Part shown: positions 8,859 through 18,626 of the stretch, piece by piece
Layout of the letters: the number at the start of each line of letters is the position of its first letter
Position numbering within the stretch: the first letter of the stretch is position 1
Assembly (NCBI RefSeq): GCF_002632465.1
Contig: NZ_NIBS01000010.1
Coordinates: 82,132 to 146,131, forward strand
Origin: Xenorhabdus budapestensis
GTDB lineage: Bacteria; Pseudomonadota; Gammaproteobacteria; Enterobacterales; Enterobacteriaceae
Length of the DNA stretch: 64,000 nt
Direction: 5' to 3'
Program-made: the position numbers and the translations under genes
Notes under the pieces: generated by a model
The model's input: only the letters and a program-made list of their open reading frames with translations
Database searches by the model: none
What the model was told of the DNA's origin: nothing

Positions 8859-10100
8859 TTATAAGGAAAAAATATTATTCTGACTACCATTAAAATTCGA
8901 TTTACTTAACAAATCCTCCATATCTTCCAGAGTATCAGTATCTACATAAAAATCACTGACTCCCCGACTATTAATAATTCTTAATCTCTTACCATGTTGT
9001 TGAATTTCTTGTTCAATACTCATTCTCCAGACATTATTTCTGTGTTCAATAACAGCAATACCATGGTAGGGAAGATGCGGTGAATAATTCTTGTAACCAG
9101 GATATATCCTGATACCAATTACAGGTATTGTCTTATGATGAATAGTTGCCCGGATTGCATTAGGAAATAGCCTCTTTTCCCATTGGATACTCGCCATTGC
9201 TTCTTTCATAGCTCTGTACTGAATAAAGGCAGAGTGAACTCTATTCATGATCTCATGCTTTATCGCCAGATCAGGAAAAATAGAGTCACAGAATATCGAT
9301 TTTTTTTGATTATATGTCAGAGAGAGATCTGAAATGTTAACTGTGCTCCCGACACTGGCATTGAAACGAATAGCTTCCTCATGACTAATTCCAAAAGATG
9401 GATCCAGTGTGAAAGTTTTCAGATGCTTTGATAAAGCACGGTCATAATCACCCTGAAATAATGCAACTATCTCAGATATATCAAGGATATTCACTATTTC
9501 ATCGATTTTTCTTACATGAGTGAAGTCTTTCAGATCTTCTATATATTGTTCTGCCGCATCCATGGGATCACCAAAAATACCAGCATAAAATGTAGCGTCT
9601 GACAGAATATTGAAACGTATTCTGACTCCTGTATTTTTCTCAAGATATATTGAAATATTCGCGAGATGCAACAAAGATACCTCTTCTGCCATCGTCAGAG
9701 ACGTAATATCATGTCTTTTCTGCCAATTGCTAATAACACAGAAAACAGGAAGTAGTATATCAATTTTCCCCTTTTCATTTATATTAGACTTAATTTTTTC
9801 TAACGTCTCTAAGCAGGATAAAAAAATACTCCTGGAATTAAACTGGATAGAGGGATGATTGAGATAATCTCTAACTAAAAGATGCAGAGGCGAGTTTTTT
9901 TTCCATTTCTCTTTCCACCACTGTTCAGATGGCAATGTTTTAGAAATGGAACATTTCTCAAGTAATACTTCTCTTAAGGCTGATGAAATTAAATTACCGT
10001 TGAATGTCATATCAGGTTCATATTCTGGCCATCCAAATTGACCAAATAAAATAGAATCTTCAATGATTGAACCGTTTGTGCTAACAGATATATTTTTCAA
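8859..10100 (-). CDS. PvcA/Dit1-family isocyanide synthase homologue
   Basis: The 413-residue protein shows the family pattern of PvcA, IsnA and Dit1, which make isonitriles from Tyr or Trp. Seen here are LPVFCVISNW followed by a helix with EEVSLLHLANI (about 120-155), RFNILSDATFYAGIFGDP (about 163-180), and FPNAIRATIHHK, then GIRIYPGYKNYSPHLPYHGI near the C-terminus, matching the family's IRLSIHP and tPWHGv blocks. It is about 85 residues longer than PvcA and divergent. The start is TTG at 10100, chosen because GGAGGA lies 5 bases upstream. No PvcB-type oxygenase is adjacent. The family call is fairly secure; isonitrile production is inference. Confidence 0.65.
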   Translation of the reverse strand: MKNISVSTNGSIIEDSILFGQFGWPEYEPDMTFNGNLISSALREVLLEKCSISKTLPSEQWWKEKWKKNSPLHLLVRDYLNHPSIQFNSRSIFLSCLETLEKIKSNINEKGKIDILLPVFCVISNWQKRHDITSLTMAEEVSLLHLANISIYLEKNTGVRIRFNILSDATFYAGIFGDPMDAAEQYIEDLKDFTHVRKIDEIVNILDISEIVALFQGDYDRALSKHLKTFTLDPSFGISHEEAIRFNASVGSTVNISDLSLTYNQKKSIFCDSIFPDLAIKHEIMNRVHSAFIQYRAMKEAMASIQWEKRLFPNAIRATIHHKTIPVIGIRIYPGYKNYSPHLPYHGIAVIEHRNNVWRMSIEQEIQQHGKRLRIINSRGVSDFYVDTDTLEDMEDLLSKSNFNGSQNNIFSL

Positions 10101-10462
10101 TTTATCCTCCTAAATAAACATAGGCACATCCCGTAATTGAAATGTATGGATTTTTGAATAACTCTGTATTTAGCTTCTGGCTCTTTTTTATCATCTGAAA
10201 AAGAGTTTTACTCTCAATACGGATTGAGTCAGTTGCTGGCTACATATTCAAATATACTTATAAAATATCTCCTTTAGTTTTTTCTTTTCTTAAAAGTATT
10301 GGCAATTTTAAAGTCGCATATTGCCATAAAGGAGAATAGCTAATAATAATCAAAGGAAGCTATATCATTATCCGACAAGCAATGGTTATTATTTGTACAT
10401 ATTTTTTATCTCTTATAACATTATAAAAATGCTTTCTTCTTGGATACGTACTTCCTTATGAT
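10101..10462. other. AT-rich intergenic stretch
   Basis: About 360 bases with high A+T and no supported gene. It probably holds the promoter of the minus-strand PvcA/Dit1 homologue. I found no clear operator, repeat or terminator in it. Confidence 0.5.
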
Positions 10463-10771
10463 TTGAATCATCGTCAGCTTTTCCTTCATTGGTATAACAA
10501 TGGATTGACACCAAATGAATCAGAAAGACTATTTTGGAAGAACGTTAAGGTAGTAACCAATTTTTATCGGCCATATCAATTGATGCAGGCAGGCTGGATG
10601 GCCGCCCTTATCCTAATCTATACGTCGCAATCACAAATCAAGAACATGGCATCATTATATTATCCGCTGAATCCAATATGACACCGGAAGATTTCTCCGT
10701 TAGTCTCGGTTACGGATCATGCCTAACCATTCCTGTGCAACAGCCTCTAGGTTCTGAAGAAAAGTTCGTTT
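10463..10771 (+). pseudogene. Possible frameshifted remnant of unknown function
   Basis: A TTG-started frame gives LFLHWYNNGLTPNESERLFW and ends at 10681. A second frame, overlapping from about 10592, continues with RPYPNLYVAITNQEHGIIIL and ends near 10771. The two read as if they were one protein of about 100 residues broken by a frameshift. I recognise no family. There is no good ribosome binding site, and both flanks are accessory DNA. Low confidence that this was ever a gene. Confidence 0.25.
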
Positions 10772-10973
10772 GAACGAGAAACGTGGCATCGTATTACGGT
10801 TGGTAATAATAACTTAGCCCGAGCTTCTTCCCTTAAGAGTGCTTGAAGCATCAGCACAAAGCCAGATTTGCCTGAAGAACTATAATAAAAGATAGAAGGA
10901 ATTGCCATCTAGAGATTTTTAGACTAATACTACATATTCAATCCTATAATAGGATAAAAGTTAAGTTTCGTTT

Positions 10974-12134
10974 ATGAACCCAGAGTTTTATCTTCCACGC
11001 ACATTATACAGCGACAACATTTTTTACAATGAGTCAGAACTTCTTGCTTCTTCTAATTTTATTGTTGTTTTAGCTGAACCTGGTGGAGGTAAAACACGAC
11101 TACTTAATAGCCTGGCAATCCAACTGCAAACGGGGAATATTTCTGCGAATAAATTCTTTCATATAGGCTCTAGCAGTTTTAACAAACACATCGTTATTGA
11201 TGCTTTTGATGAATTGGCAAAGATTGACTCATCAGGCATTTACCGGCTATTAGGTAAAGTAAGCGACTTACAACCGTCTGTCGTATTGCTATCTAGTCGA
11301 TCTAGTGAATGGGATGACGCCTGTACAAAGAGCTTTACAGATTTTTTTGGCTGTAAGCCTCTAGTTGTACGTATGGAGCCATTTAACAGTATTGAGCAAC
11401 AGCAACTTTTCAAAAACTACGTCCCTAAAAAGGATTTCAAAACCTTTCAAGATGAAGTTGCCCGCTTTGATTTAGAACCACTGTTGCCAAACCCCCAGTT
11501 TTTGCAATTATTTGCTGTTGCATATATTGCAAGTGAGGGAAAATTCACTAATAAGCATTCTATTTTTGAGCATACAATTGAATACTTAGCAAAAGAATAC
11601 AATCCAAATATATCTCCAAAGGGAGAACTCCCCTTTGAGGGCAAAATTAAATTCGCTGAGGATGTTTTCGCAAAATTATTATTATCTGGCTCTGAAGGAG
11701 TTAGCTTAAGTGATATAAACTCTGAACGCTTATATCCTCAGCTAGACTCCCTTATTTTTGGTGAAAGTCAAATTGAAAACATATTGTCGACTCGGCTTTT
11801 TAAACCCGGTGACAAAGCAGACCAGCACCAACCTGTGCATAAGATCATTTCAGAGTATTGTGCTGCTAAATATCTAACAAAACGATTAACCTCAGATAAT
11901 AACCGATTATCACTTTCACAGTGCTTATCCATAATCGCCCCTAATTCGACAGTCAGAGACGAACTTAGAGGCCTTCTTAGTTGGATGGCAGCTCTTGGAA
12001 GCAAACCAATACAAGAAGCAGTTATTGATCTAGATCCTTATGCAGTACTTACTGACGGTGACCCGTCTCAATTGCTAGGGCGTGTTAACGTTTTGTATTC
12101 ATCATTTATTCGACCCACATGGGTAGCCAGATAA
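10974..12134 (+). pseudogene. NACHT-type STAND NTPase, truncated by an insertion element
   Basis: The N-terminal part is an intact-looking NACHT ATPase: Walker A AEPGGGKTR (about 34-42), Walker B IVIDAFDEL (about 73-81) with the NACHT-typical acidic pair, and VVLLSSRSSEW, a sensor-like Arg. A helical region follows (about 150-370). Bacterial NACHT proteins usually continue into long C-terminal sensor repeats. Here the native frame stops at an IS inverted repeat at 12078, and the last 18 codons plus stop lie in IS DNA. Without the IS the frame would read L-I-stop, so the C-terminal half seems to have been lost as well. Many NACHT proteins are antiphage defences; this copy is probably inactive. 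Confidence 0.75.
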
Positions 12135-12952
12135 TGACAAATGCCAGTGCCAATGTGCTGGCGTAATTCCGTGCCAATTCATCGTATCTTGTTGCGATTG
12201 CACGAAAATGTTTGATTCTGGCAAACGCATTTTCAACTAAATGACGATAACGATATAAACCCTTATCCCTCTTTTTAGCCGAGTTTCGGTTATTTTTTCG
12301 GTAGGGAATAACCGCCGTTGTCCCTTGTTCTTCGATATAATTTCTGAATGCCTGACTATCATATCCCTTGTCAGCGATGACAAAGTCCGGAGGCGGTGAT
12401 TGCGCCACCAAACTTTTTGCATGCACAATGTCGTGAGTTTGCCCCTCAGATAATTCAAAATGAACAGGCAAACCATAACTGCCTACGGCCAAATGGATTT
12501 TGGTCGAGTCCCCCCGGCTTTTCCCAATCGCTTCATTCTCCTTTGAAGCCGCGCCTGAACTGTGCTGATGAGCACGGACAATCCTGCCATCAATGAACAA
12601 CCATTCAGTATCAGAATCTTTAGCTAATTCCTTGAATAATGAATCAAAAACACCTTTGTTTGACCGCGCATTAAAACGCTTAAAAACGGTATTCCATTTC
12701 CCATATTCAACAGGCAGTTCCCGCCAAGGGCTCCCGGTTCTCATTTGAAAAAGGATACCTGCCAGAATTAGGCGATGCGTTTTTTATGGTAGACAAGCTG
12801 ATTTTGTTGCATGAATACAAATAGCTTATCCCACACAGGGTCTGATAACATGGGTCTTGGCATGATAGTTCTGGTTACGAGTTTTTTGGTAAAAATAAGG
12901 ATACCAAATTATCATGCCATTCAAATCCCCTCGTTCAAACGTCAACACGCCC
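12078..12952 (-). mobile_element. IS5-family (IS427-like) insertion sequence
   Basis: The element is 875 bp. Its ends are inverted repeats starting GGGCGTGTTAACG (left) and GGGCGTGTTGACG (right, complement), with a possible TA target duplication at 12076-12077 and 12953-12954. It encodes one DDE transposase split over two frames. Size, ends, duplication and transposase fit the IS427 subgroup of IS5. It separates the truncated NACHT gene from an MFS remnant. The two flanks do not join into one gene, so a deletion probably accompanied or followed insertion. Confidence 0.85.
12106..12863 (-). CDS. IS5-family transposase made by -1 frameshift
   Basis: The first frame runs from ATG at 12863 to TAA at 12768 (31 residues, starting MPRPMLSDPVWDK). 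At the AAAAAA run a -1 slip continues in the frame that contains LILAGILFQMRTGSPWRELP and extends to 12106. The fused protein is about 240 residues with the DDE_Tnp_1 pattern: FIDGRIVRAHQHSSG (first Asp), VIADKGYDSQAFR (second Asp), and YRYRHLVENAFARIKHFRAI (Glu with the Y-R-K signature). Both halves look intact, so the element may still be active. Frameshifting at an A-run is the known expression mode in this subgroup. Confidence 0.85.
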
Positions 12953-12954
12953 TA

Positions 12955-13189
12955 ATCTAATTATTTGTTAATTTCAGGAGTTATTTCATTGGATTTAGCT
13001 ACACAGGGGTTAAATATGATTAACCAAAGCACCATTTATAGAGTATTGCCAGAAGCAAGAAACAGGCTGATCGCAGCTTATATGACAAGATGTTATTCGG
13101 GGAGTGCAATAGGCTCTGTTGTTGCTATTTATGCTTATAAGATCAATGGCTAGATTGGTGTTGTTATTGCTGGCTTAGCTATTTGGTAA
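12955..13189 (+). pseudogene. MFS transporter C-terminal remnant
   Basis: The frame reads DLATQGLNMINQSTIYRVLP, then EARNRLIAAYMTRCYSGSAIG and SVVAIYAY. This is the typical end of a 12-segment MFS permease, around segments 10-12. An in-frame TAG at 13151 and a final TAA at 13187 interrupt and end it. The N-terminal 300 or so residues are missing, and the fragment starts right at the IS right end. It is therefore a relic of a gene lost when the IS region was rearranged. Confidence 0.65.
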
Positions 13190-13359
13190 ATAACCCAATT
13201 TAACAGTCATAGTATCTACCCCAAAAGATAAGAAAACTAATTTATTAATTGATAATAAAGAAGAATGATAGGGTCATGACCATTAAGTAGATTTCAGCTA
13301 CGAATTGAAAAACATGATAACATTACAACCATTGGCATATGCTGGGTGTGAAAGATGTA

Positions 13360-13824
13360 ATGAAAACTATCAACCAAAAAAAGTTACTGACACAGGCTGA
13401 GGCAATCTGCCTGTCACGAGGGGTTCGTTTAACACCTCAACGCCTTGAAATTCTGCGTTTAATTTCAGCCCAACCAGGTGCAATAAGTGCCTATGATTTG
13501 TTGGATCTGCTCCGTGAAGTTGAGCCACAGGCAAAGCCACCAACGGTCTATCGTGGGTTGGAGTTTTTACTGGAACAAGGCTTTGTCCACAAAATAGAAT
13601 CTACGAATAGCTATGTGATTTGTCACCACTTTGAAGAACCTTGCCATACATCAGCTATGTTTCTTTGTGATAGTTGTGGTTCTGTTACCGAACGGGATGC
13701 TAAAAATATTGAATCAGCTATACAAAATTTAGCGCAATATGCAGGATTTCATCTGCGGCACAGTGTGATAGAAGTTCACGGCTTGTGCTCTTCCTGCCAT
13801 GAAATGAATTCTTGTACGGAATAA
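13360..13824 (+). CDS. zur: Zinc uptake regulator Zur
   Basis: A Fur-family repressor that with Zn(II) shuts off high-affinity zinc uptake. The winged helix (about 1-85) has RLTPQRLEILRLIS and AYDLLDLLREVEPQAKPPTV. The zinc site has CDSCGS and the C-terminal CSSCHE. It matches E. coli Zur along nearly all its length but lacks the His-rich tail. ATG 13360 was chosen over ATG 13339 because it aligns with E. coli Zur. It stands close to lexA as in E. coli, where dinF and yjbJ lie between; those are absent here. It converges with lexA. Confidence 0.93.
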   Translation: MKTINQKKLLTQAEAICLSRGVRLTPQRLEILRLISAQPGAISAYDLLDLLREVEPQAKPPTVYRGLEFLLEQGFVHKIESTNSYVICHHFEEPCHTSAMFLCDSCGSVTERDAKNIESAIQNLAQYAGFHLRHSVIEVHGLCSSCHEMNSCTE

Positions 13825-13956
13825 GTTTTAAACTCCGTTTTATTAGGCGGTCATCACTGATAAGTTTATTAATTTCCAAGTTCCCATATAAACGTTTGAT
13901 TCGCGGGAACAATGACAAATGACCGCCCAAAATGACAAAGTGTGACGCTTTTACAA

Positions 13957-14574
13957 TCAGAACCAATCCCCATTACGAATAACGCCAACTGCCAATCCTT
14001 CAATGGTAAAATTCTGTTCGCGTAAATCCACAACGATAGGCTCAAATTCAGGATTCTCAGCAATCAGTTCAATTCTGTTTCCTGTTTGTTTAAAGCGTTT
14101 TACTGTGACTTCATCTTCAATCCGTGCCACGATAACCTGCCCGTTAAGAACATCCTGAGTTTTATGCACAGCAAGCAAATCACCATCCATAATACCAATA
14201 TCTTTCATAGACATACCGCGAACACGCAATAGAAAATCAGCATTTGGTTTAAATAATTCCGGATCCACCTTGTAATGACTTTCGATGTGTTCCTGAGCCA
14301 ATAGTGGTTCACCAGCAGCAACACGACCGATTAGTGGTAATCCCGTACCTTCATCTTCCTCTTCAAGCAGCAAACGGATACCTCTGGAAGCACCAGCGAC
14401 AATTTTTATCACCCCTTTACGCGCCAGTGCCTTTAAATGCTCTTCTGCTGCGTTAGGTGAACGAAAACCAAGGCGTGCTGCAATTTCAGCACGTGTCGGT
14501 GGCATACCCGTTTGCGAAATATGATCACGCACCAAGTCATAAACCTGTTGCTGCCTGGCAGTTAATGCTTTCAT
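13957..14574 (-). CDS. lexA: SOS response repressor LexA
   Basis: A 205-residue repressor and self-cleaving serine protease. The N-terminal winged helix (1-70) contains the recognition helix region [20 protein letters not shown]. The cleavage site AG is in RVAAGEPLL (about 84-85). The catalytic Ser is in VRGMSMKD (about 119), and the Lys is in the EVTVKR region (about 156). RecA filaments on single-stranded DNA trigger cleavage. Two SOS boxes just upstream show that it represses itself. It lies next to dgkA on the same strand, about 120 bp downstream of it, and converges with zur. Confidence 0.97.
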   Translation of the reverse strand: MKALTARQQQVYDLVRDHISQTGMPPTRAEIAARLGFRSPNAAEEHLKALARKGVIKIVAGASRGIRLLLEEEDEGTGLPLIGRVAAGEPLLAQEHIESHYKVDPELFKPNADFLLRVRGMSMKDIGIMDGDLLAVHKTQDVLNGQVIVARIEDEVTVKRFKQTGNRIELIAENPEFEPIVVDLREQNFTIEGLAVGVIRNGDWF

Positions 14575-14582
14575 TTCGCCCC

Positions 14583-14598
14583 CTGTTTGTTTATACAG
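14583..14598 (-). promoter_or_regulatory. SOS box 2 of lexA
   Basis: CTGT-N8-ACAG (minus strand CTGTATAAACAAACAG), 9 bp upstream of the lexA ATG and separated by 5 bp from the first box. The paired layout matches the lexA promoter of E. coli. Confidence 0.92.
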
Positions 14599-14603
14599 TC
14601 TGA

Positions 14604-14619
14604 CTGTGAGTATATACAG
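14604..14619 (-). promoter_or_regulatory. SOS box 1 of lexA
   Basis: Minus strand CTGTATATACTCACAG, identical to an E. coli lexA operator and a full match to the LexA consensus CTGT-N8-ACAG. Confidence 0.94.
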
Positions 14620-14692
14620 CTAAAATTGAATTGGGAACCTGTCAGAATGTAAAAGCTGCTAAATAACGAATTTTGACGAAAAATAAATCACC

Positions 14693-15064
14693 TTAGCGTA
14701 TAAAATGCGACCCTATGATTGTTACCCAGATGAACAGTGCCAAAATAACAGCTAAAAATACGGCAGCAGAACCCATATCTTTTGCTCGCCCCGACAATTC
14801 GTGATATTCATTGCCGATTCGATCAACCACAGCCTCAATTGCACTGTTTAGCACTTCAACAATAACCACCAATATGACAGAGCTAATGAGAAAAAGTCTC
14901 TCAAGCATGCCAAAATCAAAGGAAAATGCCACAATAATCGCTAAGACAGCTAAAATTACCTCTTGTCGAAATGCAGCCTCATTCTGCCACGCAGCTTTAA
15001 TCCCTTTTGCTGAATATCCCGCCGCTTTAATAATACGGTTCAAGCCTGTTGATTGATTCGCCAT
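14693..15064 (-). CDS. dgkA: Diacylglycerol kinase DgkA
   Basis: A 123-residue inner-membrane enzyme that phosphorylates diacylglycerol to phosphatidic acid and recycles lipid left from osmoregulated glucan synthesis. Three membrane helices follow the amphipathic start, TGLNRIIKAAGYSAKGIKAAW. The active-site block EVLNSAIEAVVDR is present with its catalytic Glu. ATG 15064 was chosen over an upstream TTG at 15079 because MANQSTG aligns with E. coli MANNTTG. It is divergent from plsB, another phospholipid gene, with 137 bp between them, the same arrangement as in E. coli. Confidence 0.95.
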   Translation of the reverse strand: MANQSTGLNRIIKAAGYSAKGIKAAWQNEAAFRQEVILAVLAIIVAFSFDFGMLERLFLISSVILVVIVEVLNSAIEAVVDRIGNEYHELSGRAKDMGSAAVFLAVILALFIWVTIIGSHFIR

Positions 15065-15201
15065 AAAAATTTTCTTCAATAATCATAATAGTTTTAAGAT
15101 CATATAACTTTTAGCTCTTATTATTATCTTATTTCCACAGATCTCAAAATTTGTTTCTGGTATGCTTGCGACGCATTGCTAATAAGAGGCTTAAAGCAGT
15201 T

Positions 15202-17670
15202 ATGTCAGCTTGGCGTAAAATATATTATAAATTATTGAATTTTCCGATAAAACTTTTAGTAAAAAGTAAGCTTATTCCAACGGCTCCCATTCAAGAGTTG
15301 AGTCTTGATACGACCCGGCCTATTTTGTATGTGCTTCCGTATCATTCAAAAGCCGACTTATTGACTTTACGTCAACAATGTCTGGCTCAAGATCTACCAG
15401 ATCCGTTAAACCCTTTAGATATTGATGATGCACAGCTTCCAAGTTGTGTTTTTATTGATGACGGCCCACGAGTGTTCCGCTGCTATGCGCCTAAGCATGA
15501 ATCCGTAAAGATTTTTCATTCTTATCTGGACTTACATCGCAATAACCCTAATCTGGATATTCAGATGGTGCCCGTTTCCGTGATGTTTGGACGTTCCCCG
15601 GGGCGTGAAGGACAAGAAACAAATACAGCACCACAATTGCGCCTTCTTAATGGGATCCAGAAGTTTTTTGCAATCCTGTGGCTCGGTCGGGATAGCTTTG
15701 TACGTTTCTCCACGCCTGTTTCATTACGCAGTATAGCCGATGACCATGGTACGGATACGATTATTGCCAATAAACTTGCCCGTGTTGCACGTATCCACTA
15801 TTCCCGTCAACGTCTGGCAGCAGTCGGGCCACGTTTACCTGCCCGACAGGATCTGTTCAGAAAGTTACTGGCATCCAAGGCCATTGAAAAAGCCATTGCC
15901 GATGAAGCCCGTAGTAAGAAAATCTCGCCAGAGAAAGCAAAACAGAACGCTATCAATATGCTGGAAGAGATTGCAGCGGATTTCTCCTATGAAACTGTAC
16001 GCATAACAGACCGTGTTTTAAGCTGGACGTGGAACCGGCTCTATCAGGGCATCAATGTCCATAATGCCGAACGGATCCGCCAATTGGCTCAAGATGGTCA
16101 TGAGCTGGTCTATGTTCCATGCCATCGCAGCCATATGGATTATCTGCTGCTCTCTTACGTGCTTTATCATCAGGGGCTAGTTCCACCACATATTGCAGCC
16201 GGTATTAATCTGAATTTCTGGCCAGCAGGGCCGATATTCCGCCGCCTTGGTGCGTTCTTTATCCGCCGCACTTTTAAAGGCAACAAACTCTATTCGACAA
16301 TTTTCCGCGAATATCTGGGAGAACTGTTTTCCCGTGGTTATTCTGTTGAATATTTTGTTGAAGGAGGACGCTCCCGGACAGGCCGCCTGCTCGATCCGAA
16401 AACCGGTACACTTTCGATGACATTACAGACAATGCTGCGCGGAGAATCACGCCCTATTACCATTGTGCCAATCTATATCGGTTATGAACATGTGATGGAG
16501 GTTACGACTTATGCCAAAGAGCTACGGGGCGCAACCAAAGAAAAAGAAGGGTTTTTTCAGATGGTTCGTGGGTTACGTAAACTACGTAATCTGGGGCAAG
16601 GCTATGTGAACTTTGGTGAACCAATCCCATTAGTACAATATCTGAACCAACATGTTCCAGAATGGCGTGATTCTATCGATCCAATAGAAGCGCAGCGCCC
16701 AGCATGGTTGACACCAACAGTCAGTAAGCTGGCTGGTAATATTATGGTTAACATCAATAACGCCGCAGCCGCAAACGCAATTAATTTATGTAGCACAGCC
16801 TTATTGTCATCACGTCAGCGAGCACTTACTCGCGAACAGCTGATTGAACAATTAGATTGCTATATACAATTGTTGCGTAATACTTCTTACGCGAATGATG
16901 TCACAGTACCGAAAAAAACAGCAGAAGAACTGTTGGATCATGCTTTACGGATGAATAAGTTTGAGGTCGAAAAAGATGGTCTTGGGGATATTATTATCCT
17001 GCCTCGCGAAAACGCGGTACTGATGACCTACTATCGCAACAATATCCAACATCTGTTGATTCTGCCATCTTTGATTTCCAGCATTGTGATGCATCACCGT
17101 CGTATCAGCCGCAGTGAGTTGCTTAGGCAGGTACAACTGATTTATCCTCTGCTTAAGCAAGAACTTTTCATGCGTTATAGCAAGAAAGAGTTGCCTGATG
17201 TGGTTAATACATTGATTGATGAACTGGCACGTCAATACCTGATTTGTAATAAAGAGCAGGAAATACTGGTACTCAATCCTGCGCGTATTCGTCCATTGCA
17301 ATTGCTGGCAGCAGGTATCCGGGAAACGTTACAACGCTATGCCATCACGCTTTCTCTATTGAATGCAACTCCCGATATCAGCCGAGGTACATTGGAGAAA
17401 GAGAGCCGGATGCTGGCACAACGTTTATCAGTGCTACATGGAATCAATGCGCCGGAATTCTTTGATAAAGCGGTTTTCGCTTGCTCAGTGAATACATTGC
17501 GTGAAGAAGGTTATATCCACGATAACGGTAACATGGTTACCATAAGTGCCCATGCACTTTATCAGGTATTGAGTAAGTTAATGTCTCCAGAGATCCGTCT
17601 GACTATCGAGAGTGTCAGCATGCCTCCTGAGCATAATGACCAAAAACCAGCAGATGAAAATCAGGAATAA
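15202..17670 (+). CDS. plsB: Glycerol-3-phosphate acyltransferase PlsB
   Basis: An 822-residue inner-membrane enzyme that adds the first acyl chain to glycerol-3-phosphate in phospholipid synthesis. The acyltransferase blocks are visible near residues 303-430: [16 protein letters not shown] (HX4D catalytic), the [14 protein letters not shown] block, [11 protein letters not shown] (substrate binding) and [13 protein letters not shown]. The start ATG at 15202 ([10 protein letters not shown]) aligns with E. coli MSGWPRIYYK; an upstream in-frame ATG at 15151 would add 17 unrelated residues. It is divergent from dgkA and converges on ubiA. Confidence 0.96.
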   Translation: MSAWRKIYYKLLNFPIKLLVKSKLIPTAPIQELSLDTTRPILYVLPYHSKADLLTLRQQCLAQDLPDPLNPLDIDDAQLPSCVFIDDGPRVFRCYAPKHESVKIFHSYLDLHRNNPNLDIQMVPVSVMFGRSPGREGQETNTAPQLRLLNGIQKFFAILWLGRDSFVRFSTPVSLRSIADDHGTDTIIANKLARVARIHYSRQRLAAVGPRLPARQDLFRKLLASKAIEKAIADEARSKKISPEKAKQNAINMLEEIAADFSYETVRITDRVLSWTWNRLYQGINVHNAERIRQLAQDGHELVYVPCHRSHMDYLLLSYVLYHQGLVPPHIAAGINLNFWPAGPIFRRLGAFFIRRTFKGNKLYSTIFREYLGELFSRGYSVEYFVEGGRSRTGRLLDPKTGTLSMTLQTMLRGESRPITIVPIYIGYEHVMEVTTYAKELRGATKEKEGFFQMVRGLRKLRNLGQGYVNFGEPIPLVQYLNQHVPEWRDSIDPIEAQRPAWLTPTVSKLAGNIMVNINNAAAANAINLCSTALLSSRQRALTREQLIEQLDCYIQLLRNTSYANDVTVPKKTAEELLDHALRMNKFEVEKDGLGDIIILPRENAVLMTYYRNNIQHLLILPSLISSIVMHHRRISRSELLRQVQLIYPLLKQELFMRYSKKELPDVVNTLIDELARQYLICNKEQEILVLNPARIRPLQLLAAGIRETLQRYAITLSLLNATPDISRGTLEKESRMLAQRLSVLHGINAPEFFDKAVFACSVNTLREEGYIHDNGNMVTISAHALYQVLSKLMSPEIRLTIESVSMPPEHNDQKPADENQE

Positions 17671-17729
17671 CACATTGATATTCTGAAAAGAATTATTCTT
17701 AAGCTGATCGTGCTGAAAAAGAAAAGATT

Positions 17730-17752
17730 AACGGGCGGTGCTACCGCCCGTT
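17730..17752. terminator. Terminator between plsB and ubiA
   Basis: A perfect 10-bp stem (AACGGGCGGT / ACCGCCCGTT) with a GCT loop lies between two convergent genes and probably ends both transcripts. Confidence 0.7.
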
Positions 17753-17755
17753 CCC

Positions 17756-18613
17756 TTAAAAAACATAACTGAAAAGAATACCGAGGAACAAAATAAAACC
17801 AACGTAGTTATTGTTCATAAATGCCTGAAAACAAGACTCCCGCTGACGGTCAGAAATCAGTTTTTGTTGATAGATGAAGAGCGCTCCTGCCAATAATACT
17901 GTCCAGTAATACATTCCACCTAAATTCACTATACAACCAACCGATACGAGAATTGCCAGCATAACGAATTGTAAAGTACCAATGATTAACTTATCAAAGT
18001 GCCCGAACAGCACTGCCGTTGATTTCACACCGATTTTCAGATCATCATCACGATCCACCATTGCATACTGAGTATCATAGATTACAGACCAGATTATGTT
18101 CGCCAAAAATAATAACCAACACTGTAATGGTAAGGACTCACTTACTGCTGCGAAAGCCATAGGAATTGACCAGCCATAAGCTGCACCCAACACAACTTGT
18201 GGCAAGTTACTGATCCGTTTAACGAAAGGATAAAACCATGCCAACCCTAACGCGACAAAGGATAAAGCAATCGTCATTTTATTCAGTGTCAATACAAGCG
18301 CAAAAGAGATCAACACAAGTGTAGCAAACAAAATTTTGCATGCTTTTTCGCTGATATCACCACTGGGAAGCGGACGAAATTTTGTCCGTTCAACGTGCCC
18401 GTCAAATTTCCTATCAGCGAAATCATTAATACAACATCCTGCCGCCCGCATGAAAAAGACGCCCAGAGTGAAAACCAGCAAGATATGTAAGTTCGGCATA
18501 CCTTTTGCTGCTATCCATAATGCCCAATAGGTTGGCCATAATAACAATAATACGCCAATGGGTTTATCGATACGCATTAAACGGCAATAGGCGCGCCATT
18601 TATTTTGCGTCAT
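17756..18613 (-). CDS. ubiA: 4-hydroxybenzoate octaprenyltransferase UbiA
   Basis: A 285-residue membrane prenyltransferase that attaches the polyprenyl tail to 4-hydroxybenzoate in ubiquinone synthesis. Both Asp-rich motifs that bind Mg-diphosphate are present: NDFADRKFD (about 67-75) and [13 protein letters not shown] (about 187-199). About eight membrane segments follow the UbiA pattern. ATG 18613 was chosen because GGAGG lies 5 bases upstream; a TTG at 18625 would overlap that site, although E. coli UbiA has a similar extension. It follows ubiC directly, giving the conserved ubiCA operon. Confidence 0.95.
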   Translation of the reverse strand: MTQNKWRAYCRLMRIDKPIGVLLLLWPTYWALWIAAKGMPNLHILLVFTLGVFFMRAAGCCINDFADRKFDGHVERTKFRPLPSGDISEKACKILFATLVLISFALVLTLNKMTIALSFVALGLAWFYPFVKRISNLPQVVLGAAYGWSIPMAFAAVSESLPLQCWLLFLANIIWSVIYDTQYAMVDRDDDLKIGVKSTAVLFGHFDKLIIGTLQFVMLAILVSVGCIVNLGGMYYWTVLLAGALFIYQQKLISDRQRESCFQAFMNNNYVGFILFLGILFSYVF

Positions 18614-18626
18614 ACTGACCTCCAAT

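Noticed and set aside
10780-10930. Minus-strand frame with SSGKSGFVLMLQALL resembling a P-loop
   Set aside because: Too short, no start or ribosome binding site, and no Walker B or other NTPase motif follows.
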